Positions 11,555-21,949 of a DNA stretch of 64,000 nt are shown here, in pieces; within the stretch, counting starts at the first letter, position 1; each line of letters opens with the position of its first letter. The position numbers and the translations under genes are program-made. The notes beneath the pieces are model-generated. The model was not told the DNA's origin. It ran no database searches and was given only the letters and a program-made list of their open reading frames with translations. The DNA lies in assembly GCF_035046485.1 (NCBI RefSeq), contig NC_085138.1, positions 9,335,823 through 9,399,822 of the forward strand, in the 5' to 3' direction. Origin of the DNA: Aedes albopictus (Eukaryota; Arthropoda; Insecta; Diptera; Culicidae).

Positions 11555-11619
11555 TTTAAATTAACGCAGTCGTTCAATTACCAGTTTTAATCTATTGTTG
11601 ATTTTTTATGCGAAGGTCC

Positions 11620-12133
11620 ACTCTTTCGTAACAGTGTAATACAAAAGAACAGTGTATTTTTCAAAGAAGGAAAAATCTCAGATGAACTATGCAGTTTGGT
11701 TGCTAATCAACTCATTATCAGTGTAACTTAAAAAGAAAAAATTGCCATAGAGTTAACAGTTCTACTGCCATCAACTACACAACATTGCCACTTGAAAGAA
11801 AAACTTATGAATAAAAGGAGGAAACATTTCTGTTCTCATTTTCAGCAGTTGAACCTTAAACATTTTAAAAGTTTGACTTGAAAGAACAGCCAATTACTAA
11901 AAGAAGGAAGTATCTCAGATGGATTGAGCGGTATAAGCAGCAGGAAGAACAACCTGTGTGATAATGAGGGCATGATGATCTTTCCGCCTGATGACCTTTT
12001 GGTCCAATGGCCATTCTACCTAATGTTCATTAGGGATAATGTGCATTCGGTTTATGTGCCTTTTATTACTTTTCTTCTTCAAAAACCTCCAGATGCTAAA
12101 TTTAGTTTCATTTGCTCAGGGATCTCACGATAA
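11620..12133 (+). repeat. Dispersed repeat family A, copy 1
   Basis: Shares AGCAGCAGGAAGAACAACCT, ATGATGATCTTTCC and GAAGGAAAAATCTCAGAT motifs with inverted copies at 21950-22500 and 23620-24080. AAGAAGGAAAAATCTCAGAT-type units recur inside each copy. ORFs inside have no known domain. Confidence 0.65.
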
Positions 12134-12157
12134 CATAGAAAGATCGCTTGCCTTGCT

Positions 12158-12841
12158 ATTCGCCTTGACGGAGGCTCTCTGAGAGAATTGCGCTGTGCGT
12201 GAAAACAATTTTTTTTAACATGGGAAAGGATAGGAGCTGCATTTTCAAATGCTTCTAATTCTTTATAGACATTTTTTAAGCAAAACGTTCTTAATGTTAT
12301 CGTATGAGATTTTGATACGCTATATTATAGACATCCTCTCCTCTCCTCTTCTTGGCGTAACGTCCTCACTGGGACAAAGCCTGCTTCTCAGCTTAGTGTT
12401 CTATGAGCACTTCCACAGTTATTAACTGAGAGCTTCCTCTGCCAATGACCATTTTGCATGTGTATATCGTGTGGCAGGCACGAAGATACTCTATGCCCAA
12501 GGAAGTCAAGGAAATTTCCATTACGAAAAGATCCTGGACCGACCGGGAATCGAACCCGTCACCCTCAGCATGGTCATGCTGAATACCCGTGCGTTTACCG
12601 CCTCGGCTATAGGGGCCCTAATATTATAGACATAACATTGTGATTTAAAAACTTTTTGTCTAAAACCAGTTATAATGTAGCTAATTGAAAGTATATTGCA
12701 AAACATGAACACTTTTTTCAATCTGAAGTCCCTAAAATATTTTAGAAGCATTTGAAAATGCAGCTCCTATCCTTTCCCATGTTAAAAAAAATGTTTTCAC
12801 GCACAGCGCAATTCTCTCAGAGAGCCTCCGTCAAGGCGAAT
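12158..12841. mobile_element. Foldback element interrupted by a Feilai SINE
   Basis: The roughly 95-bp ends are inverted copies: ATTCGCCTTGACGGAGGC, then ATTGCGCTGTGCGTGAAAAC, then AGGATAGGAGCTGCATTTTC, mirrored at the right. Without the SINE and its target duplication the element is about 385 bp. Confidence 0.85.
12335..12620 (-). mobile_element. Feilai-type tRNA-derived SINE
   Basis: On the minus strand the head reads TATAGCCGAGGCGGTAAACG (A-box region) and GGGTTCGATTCCCGG (B-box), followed by the body with TTTCCTTGACTTCCTTGGGC and AACTGTGGAAGTGCTCATAG, ending in an AGAGGAGAGGAG tail. This matches my memory of the Aedes aegypti Feilai SINE. A 13-bp target duplication, ATATTATAGACAT, lies at 12322-12334 and 12621-12633. 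Confidence 0.9.
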
Positions 12842-12869
12842 TGGATTTATTTGTTCTAATAGTATTTAG

Positions 12870-13960
12870 TAATGTTTTGATTCGTTTGTATAGGAGCCTT
12901 TCCAAAGAGGGGAAAGTCTCAAAGCCATCATAAAATATTTCTTGCTCTCTTGAATCTCCACATTCCAAATTTGGTTCCGTTTGTTTGATAATATACACAA
13001 TTTGTGCTTCCTCATAGCTCCATATGTCACATTTGGTTCGATTTGATTGATTGATTCTCATGTTATACAGAATTGTTCGTTTTATTTGTATGGTAGCTCC
13101 ACAGATAATAGATGTTTTTCCTAGAACAAAATTTGACTCAAAACGTGTAAAAACCGTTTACCTTGGTCACTGCTTCCATCTATACAATAAATTACTATCT
13201 GACAGGGACTGCTTGCGCTTGTCATTTACACTCAAGCGCTATGAATGCGATAGTTGTGCCTTCTCTCAATGGTTGCAAGTTAGGTTTCCTCATCGAAATG
13301 ACCGGTGAAAGGGTTTACACACATTTCATATGTTAGCATAAACGTCTGTTATCTGTGGTAGTCCCCTTTTTCTGAGGGTGGAGCGGTCTCAAGCCATCAT
13401 GAAAACATTTTTTGCTTTCTCCACATGCCAAATTTGGTTGATTGGTTCTCAAGTTATGCAGAAATTTCTGTTTAATTTGTATAAGTTCCCCTTATTCCAA
13501 GGGGGGTAAGTGTTGGATCTCACACATTCTGCCACCATAGAAACATTTCATACCTTACCTTCTAAACCCTCCACATGTCAAATTTGGTTCCATTTGCTCG
13601 ATTGATTCTCGAGTTGTGCATAAATTTCCGTTCCATTTGTATGGAAGCCCCTCTTTCCAAAGGGGGAGGGGTCTCACACTACCATAGTCATAGGAATATT
13701 GTTTGCCTTTTAAAACCTCCGAATGACAAATTTGGTAACAATTGCTTAATTAGTTCTCGAGTTATGCAGAAATTTCCGTTGCATTTGTATGGGAGTCCTC
13801 CTTTTCAGAGAGGGAGGGATCTCACACACCATAGGAACACTTTTTGCCTTCTGAAACCTCCACATAGCTAATTTGTTTGCATATGCTTGGTTCATGCATA
13901 GAATGCATAGAAACATTCGTTACCTTCTGAATCCTCCTCATGGCAAATTTGGTTCCAAGT
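12870..13960 (+). repeat. Array of drifted ~150-bp units (TTTGTATGG...AGGGGGAGGGG family)
   Basis: Units share a plan: AGTTATGCAGAAATTTCCGT, TTTGTATGGGAGCCC, AAAGGGGGAGGGGTCTCA, CATAGGAACA, CCTCCACATGCCAAATTTGG. Unit starts near 12884, 13087, 13333, 13476, 13637 and 13785; the long gap after 13087 is caused by a nested element at 13096-13357. Related units appear at 18120-18240, 19070-19200 and 21840-21910. Neither CRISPR (wrong kingdom, no conserved spacer pattern) nor coding. Confidence 0.75.
13096..13357. mobile_element. Small TIR element nested in the ~150-bp array
   Basis: CCACAGATAATAGATGTTT at the left is mirrored by AAACGTCTGTTATCTGTGG at the right. The array resumes on both sides (GTATGGTAGCT, GTAGTCCCC). 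Confidence 0.65.
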
Positions 13961-13989
13961 TGCTTGATTTGTTCTAAAGTTATGCGAGG

Positions 13990-14455
13990 TATGCTCTTCA
14001 AACGGAATCGCTCAAGTAATTTTCGTTCAGTGCATTATTTTTCCGTGACCGGAATGGTCAAGAAATTTAACACAGAAAGCCCCATTTGATTTGACGTTTC
14101 GTTTCAGCTCCGTACTAGGATCCGGAATAAAGCGACGCTTTATTATTTCTTGAGCGATTCCTTGCCTGAATTTTCCACGCATCGATAGGCCAAGAAATTT
14201 CTTGCGATCTGCGTACTACCCATTATACAGAAATTTTTATTTCCATAAGCCCAGTTTCGTGTTCAAAAGGAATCGCTCAAGAAAGTTCTTGACCGATTCC
14301 TGCCAGAAACTTTCCACAGTGACTGCCATTTGAATTGTCATTCCTTAGCAACTGCGTACTGCGATCGAAGAAAAACGGTTTCTTGGGCGATTCAGGCAAG
14401 GAATTTCCCATGCATCAAGATAGGCCAAAAAATTCCTTCTGAACTGCAAATAGCC
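13990..14455. repeat. GGAATCGCTCAAGAAA repeat cluster
   Basis: GGAATCGCTCAAG occurs in both orientations at about 14000, 14150, 14270 and 14385, with TTTCCACGCATCGATAGGCC and CCCATGCATCAAGATAGGCC as a repeated partner. It looks like two or more related hairpin elements lying side by side. No gene. Confidence 0.6.
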
Positions 14456-14998
14456 CTATACAGCCGTAATTCTGCAAAGTGACGTAACACAGTGTTCGAA
14501 ATCGATGATTTTGCGATCAAAATTGAATAACTTTTTTTAGGTTGGTTCTAGAGGTTTGGCGTGTTCTACAAAGTTTTTCTGCATGTCAAAAGGCATCTTT
14601 TGATAAAATGTTTTTAATAATTAATCCCCCTAGAAGTGAGATAAAAAATTTATTTTTTCAAAAAATTTTTTTAGAGGTTTGACGTCTTTGGCAAAGTTAT
14701 AGCCCATAATAAGAGAAAAACTTTCGTAGAACATGTCAAAGCTCCACCTCTTACGGTTTTCGAGATATGGAGCGTTTTGTGCGAAGTACCCCTAAAACTA
14801 GTTTTTCCGGTGTAGCTTCAACAGATAAAATCCTACAGTTTTGTAATCTTCTACAAACTTGTTCACGACGTCAAAATACACATTTCTTCCGAAGATGTCA
14901 AGTCATTAGGTCTTAAAACAAAAAAGTTATAGGCAAATTTGTCATTTTTTAAGGTGTACTTTCACCTTAAGTAACTATTTCCGGCGCAAAATGGCGCA

Positions 14999-15062
14999 GA
15001 TGGCTCAGTCGGTAGTTGAAAGATTAGACTTTTTGCTATCACTTGGAGGTGGAAACCCTCGT
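14999..15062 (+). other. tRNA-like Pol III module, left arm, facing the loop
   Basis: GGCGCAGATGGCTCAGTCGG contains a perfect A-box (TGGCTCAGTCGG); GAGGTGGAAACCCTC occupies the B-box position with TΨC-stem-like pairing. The acceptor stem does not close well, so a functional tRNA is unlikely. Confidence 0.6.
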
Positions 15063-15129
15063 GGGCAGTAGTGGGAAAGGTAGTTTAAATACAAGGCAAA
15101 AACTTATAATTTTGCTTGTAATACAAGAA

Positions 15130-15881
15130 AAATAAATAAAAATAATAATTTAGAAGCCCGCAGTAAATTTTACTGCATCGCGTAATTTCCGGCAATATTT
15201 TACAACATTTTTGTGCATTGTTTTTACCAAACAGAATATTTTATTGATGATTTTGAATTCATATTGTTTACTATCAGATTGTCAGGCAATTTCTTATAAA
15301 GTTACTTTAAAATTGAGTGTTTGTTTTTTTTTCGGGGCAATATTCAAGTTATGTAGCACTAGGAATAGGGAAGAGGAAATATTAAACAGTTCAATATGTG
15401 CATCAAAACACAGAGTAGATTTTTTTATTTTTTCATGTATTTATATTTTTATTGGTTGTTTGACTTTTCAACTACGGACTCAGTATCGGAAAATATCAGG
15501 AGAAGCTTTGATTCGTCCGATAGCAGATTAACAGCTTTCTCGGTAATCCACGAGTTTGACTTACAACTGGGAAGCAATTGAAATACATATATCAGACTTA
15601 AATCAATAAAATACAAGGTGTGCCAAGAAATAATGCGAAAGTTTTTTTTTATTTCAAACATTATTTTTAATCTCTTGACGTTAACCAATTACATGTTTTA
15701 ATGTCCCATCGTCTGTCTCATGAGTTACTTGAAGTATTTTTCATATTTATAACAGTACTTTTCACAAAAATCGGGTTGAAAATAAAATTTTATATCAAAT
15801 TGCACATTTGAAACAATTTACTTTATTTTCACCAGAAAATCATTTTGCCGATTTGATTTGAAAAATGTAAAATTACAACTA
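15130..15881. other. Loop of the 14461-17270 foldback: no gene recognised
   Basis: AT-rich, with overlapping short ORFs on both strands (for example 15211-15531 plus) showing no motif. It may be what remains of the internal part of the autonomous ancestor. Confidence 0.4.
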
Positions 15882-16094
15882 CAGGTCGGACTCGATTATC
15901 CGGAGTCAGGTTCTGGCGCTTCCTAAAATAATATCTCGGAAACGGAATGCTCTAAGAAGCTGAAAATTTGACTAATCAATAATGGAAGCTGGCATGACAA
16001 ATTGTCAAAATTTCAGCTTTATAAAGCATTCCGTTCTCCAGATATATGTCTGAGAAGCATCAGAACCTTACTCCGGATAATCGAGTCCGACCTG
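15882..16094. mobile_element. pogo/Tigger-like MITE (213 bp)
   Basis: TA (15880-15881 and 16095-16096) flanks inverted ends CAGGTCGGACTCGATTATCC, GGAGTCAGGTTCTG. The ACTCGATTATCCGGA core resembles pogo-type ends. Nested in the loop of the 14461-17270 foldback. Confidence 0.85.
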
Positions 16095-16493
16095 TATCTT
16101 AATTAGAACTGCGAAACGCATTTAATATTCTAACCATTGTAGCCATTTAATTGTATGACTATTGGGTAGGTAGTCAATCGTTTGGGCATATGTTGTCATA
16201 AGTTTGAAGAAATTCAATACTATTATTTAGAACTAGCTATAGTTATAACTCTCGGGTTATACCAATAATTTCTTCTGATTTTTTCATTTTAAGTGATAAA
16301 AACTCACTGTTTTATGTAAAAACTGTGTAAAGATAAAGCCGAAAGTAACACAGTGCAGTAAAGAATACTGTGGTCTTCTAATATATATATTTTTTTAAAT
16401 TTTTTTTCTTGTATTATAGACAAAATAATAAATTTTTGCCTTGTATTTAAACCACCTTTCCCACTACTGCCCACGAGGGTTTCCACCTCCAAG

Positions 16494-16556
16494 TGATAGC
16501 AAAAAGTCTAATCTTTCAACTACCGACTGAGCCATCCGCGCCATTTTGCGCCGGAA
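16494..16556 (-). other. tRNA-like Pol III module, right arm, facing the loop
   Basis: Inverse copy of the module at 14999-15062, with A-box TGGCTCAGTCGG and B-box region AGGTGGAAACCCTC intact on the minus strand. The two modules would transcribe toward each other. Confidence 0.6.
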
Positions 16557-17274
16557 ATAGTTACTTAAGGTGAAAGTACACCTTAAAAAATGACAAATTT
16601 GCCTATAACTTTTTTGTTTTAAGACCTAATGACTTGACATCTCCGGAAAAAATGTGTATTTTGACGTCCTGAACAAGTTTGTAGAAGGTCACAAAACTGT
16701 AGGATTTTATCTGTTGAAGCTACACTGAAAAAACTAGTTTTAGGGGTATTTCGCGCAAAACGCTCCATATCTCGAAAACCGTAAGAGGTGGAGTTTTGAC
16801 ATGTTCTACGAAAGTTTTTCTCTTATTATGGGCTACAACTTTGCCGAATACGTCAAACCTCTAAAAATTTTTTTTGAATAAATAAATTTTTATCTCACTT
16901 CTAGGGGGATTAATCATTGAAAACATTTTATCAAAAGATGCCTTTTAACATGCAGAAAAACTTTGTAGAACACGCCAAACCTCTAGAACCAACCTAAAAA
17001 AAGTTATTCAATTTTGATCGCAAAATCATCGATTTCGAACACTGTGCGTAAGCGCCATTCAAAATGTCGATATTTGTTGGTATATTATTTGTAATATCTG
17101 GTGTAAAAATAACACTGTGGTATGCCTGTTGTATTAGAATGCAAGATCTAGTCGTAATCTATCATCTATGGAAAGAAACGTAGAGGATAAGCAAGAGTTT
17201 TATGCATAATAACCAAAAAATGGGCCAAAACTATCAATGTCGCTTACGTCACTTTGCAGAATTTGGGCAGTATA

Positions 17275-18115
17275 CTGCCCAAATTCTGCAAAGTGACGTA
17301 AGCGACATTGATAGTTTTGGCCCATTTTTTGGTTATTATTCATAAAACTCTTGCTCATCCTCTAAGTTTCTTTCCATAGATGATAGATTACGACTAGATC
17401 TTGCATTTTTATACAACAGGCATACTAAAGACCGGTCCAGAAAGTATGGACGCAGTAAGAAAATGCTGGCATTTCAAAACTATTGATGACTAGTTTTTTT
17501 AAGGGTACATCCTATTCGTTAACCTATTTTCTCAGCATTTGTATAACGGTTTTTGCGATTCCAACAGTTCGTTTCAAAATACATGAACTTTCAGCGGAAC
17601 ATCATCGAAAAAATGTGCACAAACGACGTACAGAGTTTGAAAGGTCACTTAGGAAATGAGCAAAATATAATGGGAGTAAGTGAGAAAATCGTGCAAGCAG
17701 CAATCAGTAACCACGGTGGGGATAACACGTTTAAGCATAGGCAAAAATTGGATAAAAAATAAATATCATGCTAAACCTCGATAGGATAAACAAATAAATG
17801 AAGGTGTTTGAGCACTAGAAAAAACCTTCTGACTTACACAGAGCGGGGTATGACAAAAAAAGTTACCTTTTCGTATTCCAATGTTCATCGTGGCAAATTA
17901 CGTTTGAATTTTCGATCCTATAGTAAGCAGAAACAGTCAAAACGAAGCCTGAAACAAAAACCATCGATCAGGCACAGACAACTGAAGACTAGGTGCGTCC
18001 ATACTTTCTGGGGCAGTCTTTACAGTGTTATTTTTACACCAGATATTACATATAATATACCAACAAATATCGAAATTTTGAATGGCGCTTACGTCACTTT
18101 GCAGAATTACGGCAG
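17275..18115. mobile_element. TA-flanked MITE interrupted by a mariner-like element
   Basis: Ends are CTGCCCAAATTCTGCAAAG and the inverse of CTGCCGTAATTCTGCAAAG, each followed by TGACGTAAG; TA at 17273-17274 and 18116-18117. It lies back to back with 14461-17270 and its left half mirrors 17047-17270, so the joint at 17270-17275 is the centre of a palindrome of about 300 bases. Without the insertion it is about 250 bp. Confidence 0.75.
17428..18020 (+). mobile_element. Tc1/mariner-like element remnant (593 bp)
   Basis: TA (17426-17427, 18021-18022) flanks inverted ends: AAGACCGGTCCAGAAAGTAT then GGACGCA, with CCAGAAAGTATGGACGCA fully shared. The other half of the host palindrome (about 17100-17145) shows the empty site. 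Two short plus-strand frames (17553-17762, 17808-18239) are basic and may be transposase debris (GVSEKIVQAAISNHGG looks helix-turn-helix-like), but no DDE/D motif is visible. Confidence 0.75.
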
Positions 18116-18742
18116 TATAGGAAGCCCTTTTTCGGAGGGAGAGGGGTCTGAAACCATCATAGGAACCTTCCCCGTTAAAAAAATACTCTGCATGCAAATT
18201 TCCATACCAATAGGTCCAGTAGTTTCCGAATCCATCTGAATCAATCTGAAATCGAGCCGAGAGAGCCGGGGCCAAAAATTAGTGTCTAATACGATGAACC
18301 TTCGCGTGGGCAAACATTGTATTGCCAATTCAAATTTGACAATTGTTGAGCTCACTGGAGCACCGCACTCTAGATTGGTTTTGTTTCGATCGCATTGAAC
18401 TGTTCCCTCGCTGTCAACATAAGGCCACCAGATGGATGTCAGAAACATCATTTCTCAATCAACGGATCCGCGGATGAACAAACTTTATTTGGTGAGAACG
18501 TTCCATGCTTCTATTTAATATTTCATTATTACATACCTCTATTTATACAACCATATAATTAAACAAATCTCGGAGCGTTTGGTACGGTATGTCATCGCAT
18601 CCTTCCTCCCCCGTAGATTCGAGAGGTGATCCGATTTTTAACAAAAGCTTAAAGAAATCGATTCATTTCAAAGAATCATCTCCGCGGTAAACGCTACGCA
18701 GTAGGCCTGGCCGCTTTGACGCTTGTGTCATATCTTCGATAT

Positions 18743-18907
18743 GGGAACGTCCATAAATTACGTCACGCTTTTAGGGGGGAGGGGGGTTCAGTAAAGTGTG
18801 ACAACCCATACAACAATTTCAGTGGTCTCATACAAAAAGTGTGACATAGGGGGGAGGGGGGGTTGAAAATGGACAATTTTTGCGTGACGTAATTTATGGA
18901 CGCTCCC
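18743..18907. mobile_element. MITE with CGTCCATAAATTACGTCACG ends
   Basis: CGTCCATAAATTACGTCACG at the left is mirrored as CGTGACGTAATTTATGGACG at the right. The interior has two AGGGGGGAGGGGGG tracts. This type is common in insect genomes. Confidence 0.85.
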
Positions 18908-19002
18908 TATGCTGCAAGCATCAACATTGACAAGAAAAATATTCGGGCGTAATCAAACCCAAATATTTTCCAGGATGCATTCTTGTACTGGCTGCGTATG
19001 TG

Positions 19003-19033
19003 TTAGATTAGATTAGATTAGATTAGATTAGAT
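19003..19033 (+). repeat. (TTAGA)n microsatellite
   Basis: Six tandem TTAGA units. Not telomeric TTAGG. Confidence 0.9.
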
Positions 19034-19074
19034 CGCGTTGAACTGTTCCCTCAGCTCATTTCGGTTTCATTTGT

Positions 19075-19441
19075 ATGGGATCCCTCCTTTCCAGTGGGGG
19101 AGGGGTCTTACACTATGCTAAGAACCTTCCCCGACCCCAAGAGCATCCACATACAAAATTTCACGCCAATCGGTCCAGTAGTTTCCAAATGTATAACGGT
19201 CAGACAGACAGATACAGACTATATACTAGCTGTCCCGGCAAACGTCGTTCTGCCTGCCTACTGTGTTTTTTGACATGCAGCTCCATAGGGACGTCCCCGG
19301 CGAAGTCATCTGTATGGGAGCCCCCCGTTCCAGAGACCGGAGAGATCCCGCACCAAGCTAAGAACCTTCCCCGGCCCCAAAAATACCCACATACAAAATT
19401 ACACACCGATCGGTCCAGTAGTTTTCGAATCCATAGCGGTC

Positions 19442-19484
<43 letters not shown>

Positions 19485-19721
19485 AATTCATTTTTATATA
19501 TATAGACTAGCTGTCCCGGCAAACGTCATTCTGCCTGCCTACTGTGTTTTTGACATGCAGCTCCATAGGGACGTCCCCGGCGAAGTCATCTATATGGGAG
19601 CCCCCCGTTCCAGAGACCGGAGAGGTCCCGCACCAAGCTAAGAACCTTCCCCGGCCCAAAAAATACTCACATACAAAATTTCACACCGATCGGTCCAGTA
19701 GTTTTCGAATCCATAACGGTC

Positions 19722-19752
<31 letters not shown>

Positions 19753-19785
19753 AATTCATTTTTATATATATATATAGATAGATAT
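19075..19785 (+). repeat. Tandem copies of a ~275-bp repeat with (CAGA)n tails
   Basis: Two full units (about 19226-19506 and 19507-19785) and a partial one (19075-19225). Each reads ACTAGCTGTCCCGGCAAACG, GCCTGCCTACTGTGTTTT, CAGCTCCATAGGGACGTCCC, CTAAGAACCTTCCCCGGCCC, CCGATCGGTCCAGTAGTTTT, then (CAGA)n and ATTCATTTTTATATATA. Inverted single copies lie at 20228-20500 and 24373-24655. The TATATA end of one unit leads straight into ACTAGCTG of the next. Long ORFs across it (RQTDRQTD peptides) follow from the repeat. Confidence 0.85.
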
Positions 19786-19879
19786 AGATATAGATAAGAT
19801 AAATACTTTATTACAAATGTTTTCTCTTAGGAAATGTCGAATTTCGTCCCAAATCATATACAAAGTAAGCAGCTCCCTC

Positions 19880-20060
19880 TCAGATAACAATGAAACTTTC
19901 TGAATGTGTGGAATTTGACTAGATAAGCCACTTTGCATACTTAGTTTCTCCAAAATTTATCTAGACTGTCTTTTGAGAAAGCTAACTTTTTTTTTATCGA
20001 TTTTTTTCCAAATGTATTTAGTAAGAAATGACTACTACTACAAAAAAGATTAGTAATTCG
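19880..20060. repeat. Dispersed repeat family B, inverted partner of 25660-25850
   Basis: Motifs CTCTCAGATAACAATGAAAC, AAGCCACTTTGCATACTTAG and TTTATCTAGACTGTCTTTTG are mirrored at 25660-25850. Relatives occur in the arms of the 51771-63199 foldback (near 52340-52450 and 54390-54520). No gene between 19790 and 20228. Confidence 0.65.
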
Positions 20061-20227
20061 TAACACAAAATAAGTCAAGTCAAGCCAAGTCAAGAAAAAA
20101 TATTGGGAAACTCCAAATTGAACCCTAGACTAAAAAAAAGTCATTTTTAAAATTCAAAGTCAATTCAAAAGGAAAAGCACCATTTTTGTGGTGTATAGAC
20201 GGATGATATCTATATATCTATATATAT

Positions 20228-20500
20228 CTATATATCTATATATATAAAAATGAATTTCCGTCTGTCTGTCTGTCTGTCTGTCTGTCTGACCGCTATGCAT
20301 TCGGAAACTACTGAACCGATCGGCGTGAAACTTTGTAAGTGGGTATTTATGGGGCCGAGGAAGGTTCTTAGCTTGGTGCGGGACCTCTCCGGTCTCTGGT
20401 ACGGGGGGCTTCCATACAGATGACTTCGCCGGGGACGTCCCAATGGAGCTGCATGTCAGAAAACACAGTAGGCAGGCAGTACGACGTTTACCGGGATCAT
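20228..20500 (-). repeat. Inverted copy of the (CAGA)n-tailed repeat
   Basis: Reads (CTGT)n then ACTACTGAACCGATCGG, GGGGCCGAGGAAGGTTCTTA, GGGGACGTCCCAATGGAGCT, CACAGTAGGCAGGCAGTACG and CGTTTACCGGGA, the reverse complement of the unit at 19226-19506. Confidence 0.8.
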
Positions 20501-21530
20501 GTCAAAATTTGCATCTTTTAGCAACGAACATCGATCTCGGAACCAAAAACAATATCATTGCAGGACTGCAAGTGTTCAAAAACTCCTGTGCCGTATGTGG
20601 AGGTGAACTGAACACTGGACAGGCTGCCATTGACAGTAAGTAAAATGCTTAGATTGGCATTAACGTACCGTGATAGGATGTTTCTTTTCGAAAGGGTAAC
20701 ATATGAAACACTGTTGACGTGAATGACAGGACCGGCAGGACACTCAGTCGAGGTATAAAGATGATGACCCAAATCGAGGAAGGAGATCATACGAAGATCC
20801 TGATCTATGGCAAGTTAAGATGATAGAGGATCCAATCTTCACCACGACTGACGTTCTTGATCAAGCAAGTTCCTACGCTGATGAAGCTTTTTGATAATGC
20901 CACGTGATAATAAGACGACTAAGCCTATACTATTTCTTTTTCGTTAAAGTCACATAAATAGTCATCAATTCCTGAAAAAGGATGGGGGGGGGGGGGGTGA
21001 GCAAATAACTCCTCCGGGAATTTCAGTATCCCCGTTCACCTTCTGTCACACTTTTTGTACACTCATAGAACAATCATGGATCACCCTCAATTATGGGTTA
21101 ATTTCATTTGAATGGCGTGGTGAATTGACTTACTCAGCAATTCCAGAAACTTTAAGGAACAGTCGCCTAAAACATAAAAGTTTTCTTGAAAACATATTCT
21201 ACAGTCGCCCTATTTTGATAATAATAAAAACCTTTACTGAGAGTGGTAGATTTTGATATATAAAGTAAATAAGATCCCTGAAAATTTACACCATTTGTTT
21301 GAAAAGATAATTATTAGAGACCAGTGAAGAGAATTGTCAGACAAAAGAGGCACAAAACAAGCAACAAAGAAGGTGCGACGATTACTCTTTATCCCTACTG
21401 GTAAAAGATAATGACATGATCTCGAAATTTTTTGTTGCAGACAAAACGGAAGCTGAATTTGTTGCGTACTTTTCAACTCGTGAATAATCAATTATTGCTA
21501 ACCCAAAGTCGAAACTGTTTGATGATAGAG
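20500..21530. other. No gene recognised; contains a G15-type homopolymer run
   Basis: Short ORFs on both strands lack motifs. A run of about 15 G lies at 20984-20998. Possibly host intergenic DNA. Confidence 0.4.
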
Positions 21531-21539
21531 CTTCACCAG

Positions 21540-21760
21540 AGTTGCAGTGTTTACCGAATCGAAGTTACCGTTCGAAAATCGCAATGCAAGGCTTAAAATC
21601 TCTAAACTCGTCGTGTACGATGTTAATCCCATTATTTTCAAGTTGGGACAAACTTATGTCGCATGGGTTTGTTTGTCGCAACAAATACAGGTTGCGACAT
21701 TGTCATTATTGTTGCGCGATGGTTGAATTTTGATTCACTGTTAGAGACAATACAACGTTT
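21540..21760 (-). repeat. Dispersed repeat family C, copy 1
   Basis: GCGCAACAATAATGACAATG, TCGCAACCTG and GCGACATAAGTTTGTCCCAA on the minus strand match 29570-29760 on the plus strand. The pair lies 8 kb apart in opposite orientation. Confidence 0.65.
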
Positions 21761-21949
21761 ACTGGGACAATTGAAATAAAAGTTTGTGCATAATAAGAGC
21801 AGTACATAATTTCGGAAATGGAATTACGTTTGGCATGGTGAAGTGTTTGAAGGCAAACAATTTTCTATGATAGTTTAATACCTCCCCTTCTCTGAAAGGG
21901 GGAGCACTTTTACGAATGAAACAGCCAAATCTGTATACATAACTCGGGA

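Larger units (their letters stand above)
14461..17270. mobile_element. Long foldback element, 640-bp inverted arms with tRNA-like modules
   Basis: Preceded by TA (14459-14460) and followed by TA (17271-17272). Arms at about 14490-15125 and 16430-17047 are inverted copies of roughly 95% identity by eye. From outside in they carry ACTTCTAGGGGGATTAAT (or inverse), CGCTCCATATCTCGAAAACC, then a tRNA-like module. The last about 225 bases (17047-17270) instead match the neighbouring element 17275-18115 in inverse, so the right end looks exchanged by recombination. The loop (15130-16430) holds a nested MITE. Confidence 0.75.

Noticed and set aside
12870..13960. CRISPR-like array of regularly spaced repeats
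   Set aside because: Unit spacing is irregular, units drift, sequence between conserved blocks is also related, and the host is an insect.
19003..19033. Telomere-like repeat
   Set aside because: The unit is TTAGA, not TTAGG, and the tract is only about 30 bases; Diptera also lack the TTAGG telomere.
19075..19641. 188-residue plus-strand ORF with RQTDRQTD repeats
   Set aside because: It is produced by (CAGA)n and the tandem repeat unit; the same peptide recurs wherever the repeat occurs.
20984..20998. G-run as a G-quadruplex or regulatory element
   Set aside because: A single homopolymer run next to unassigned DNA, easily a replication-slippage or sequencing feature; nothing nearby to regulate.
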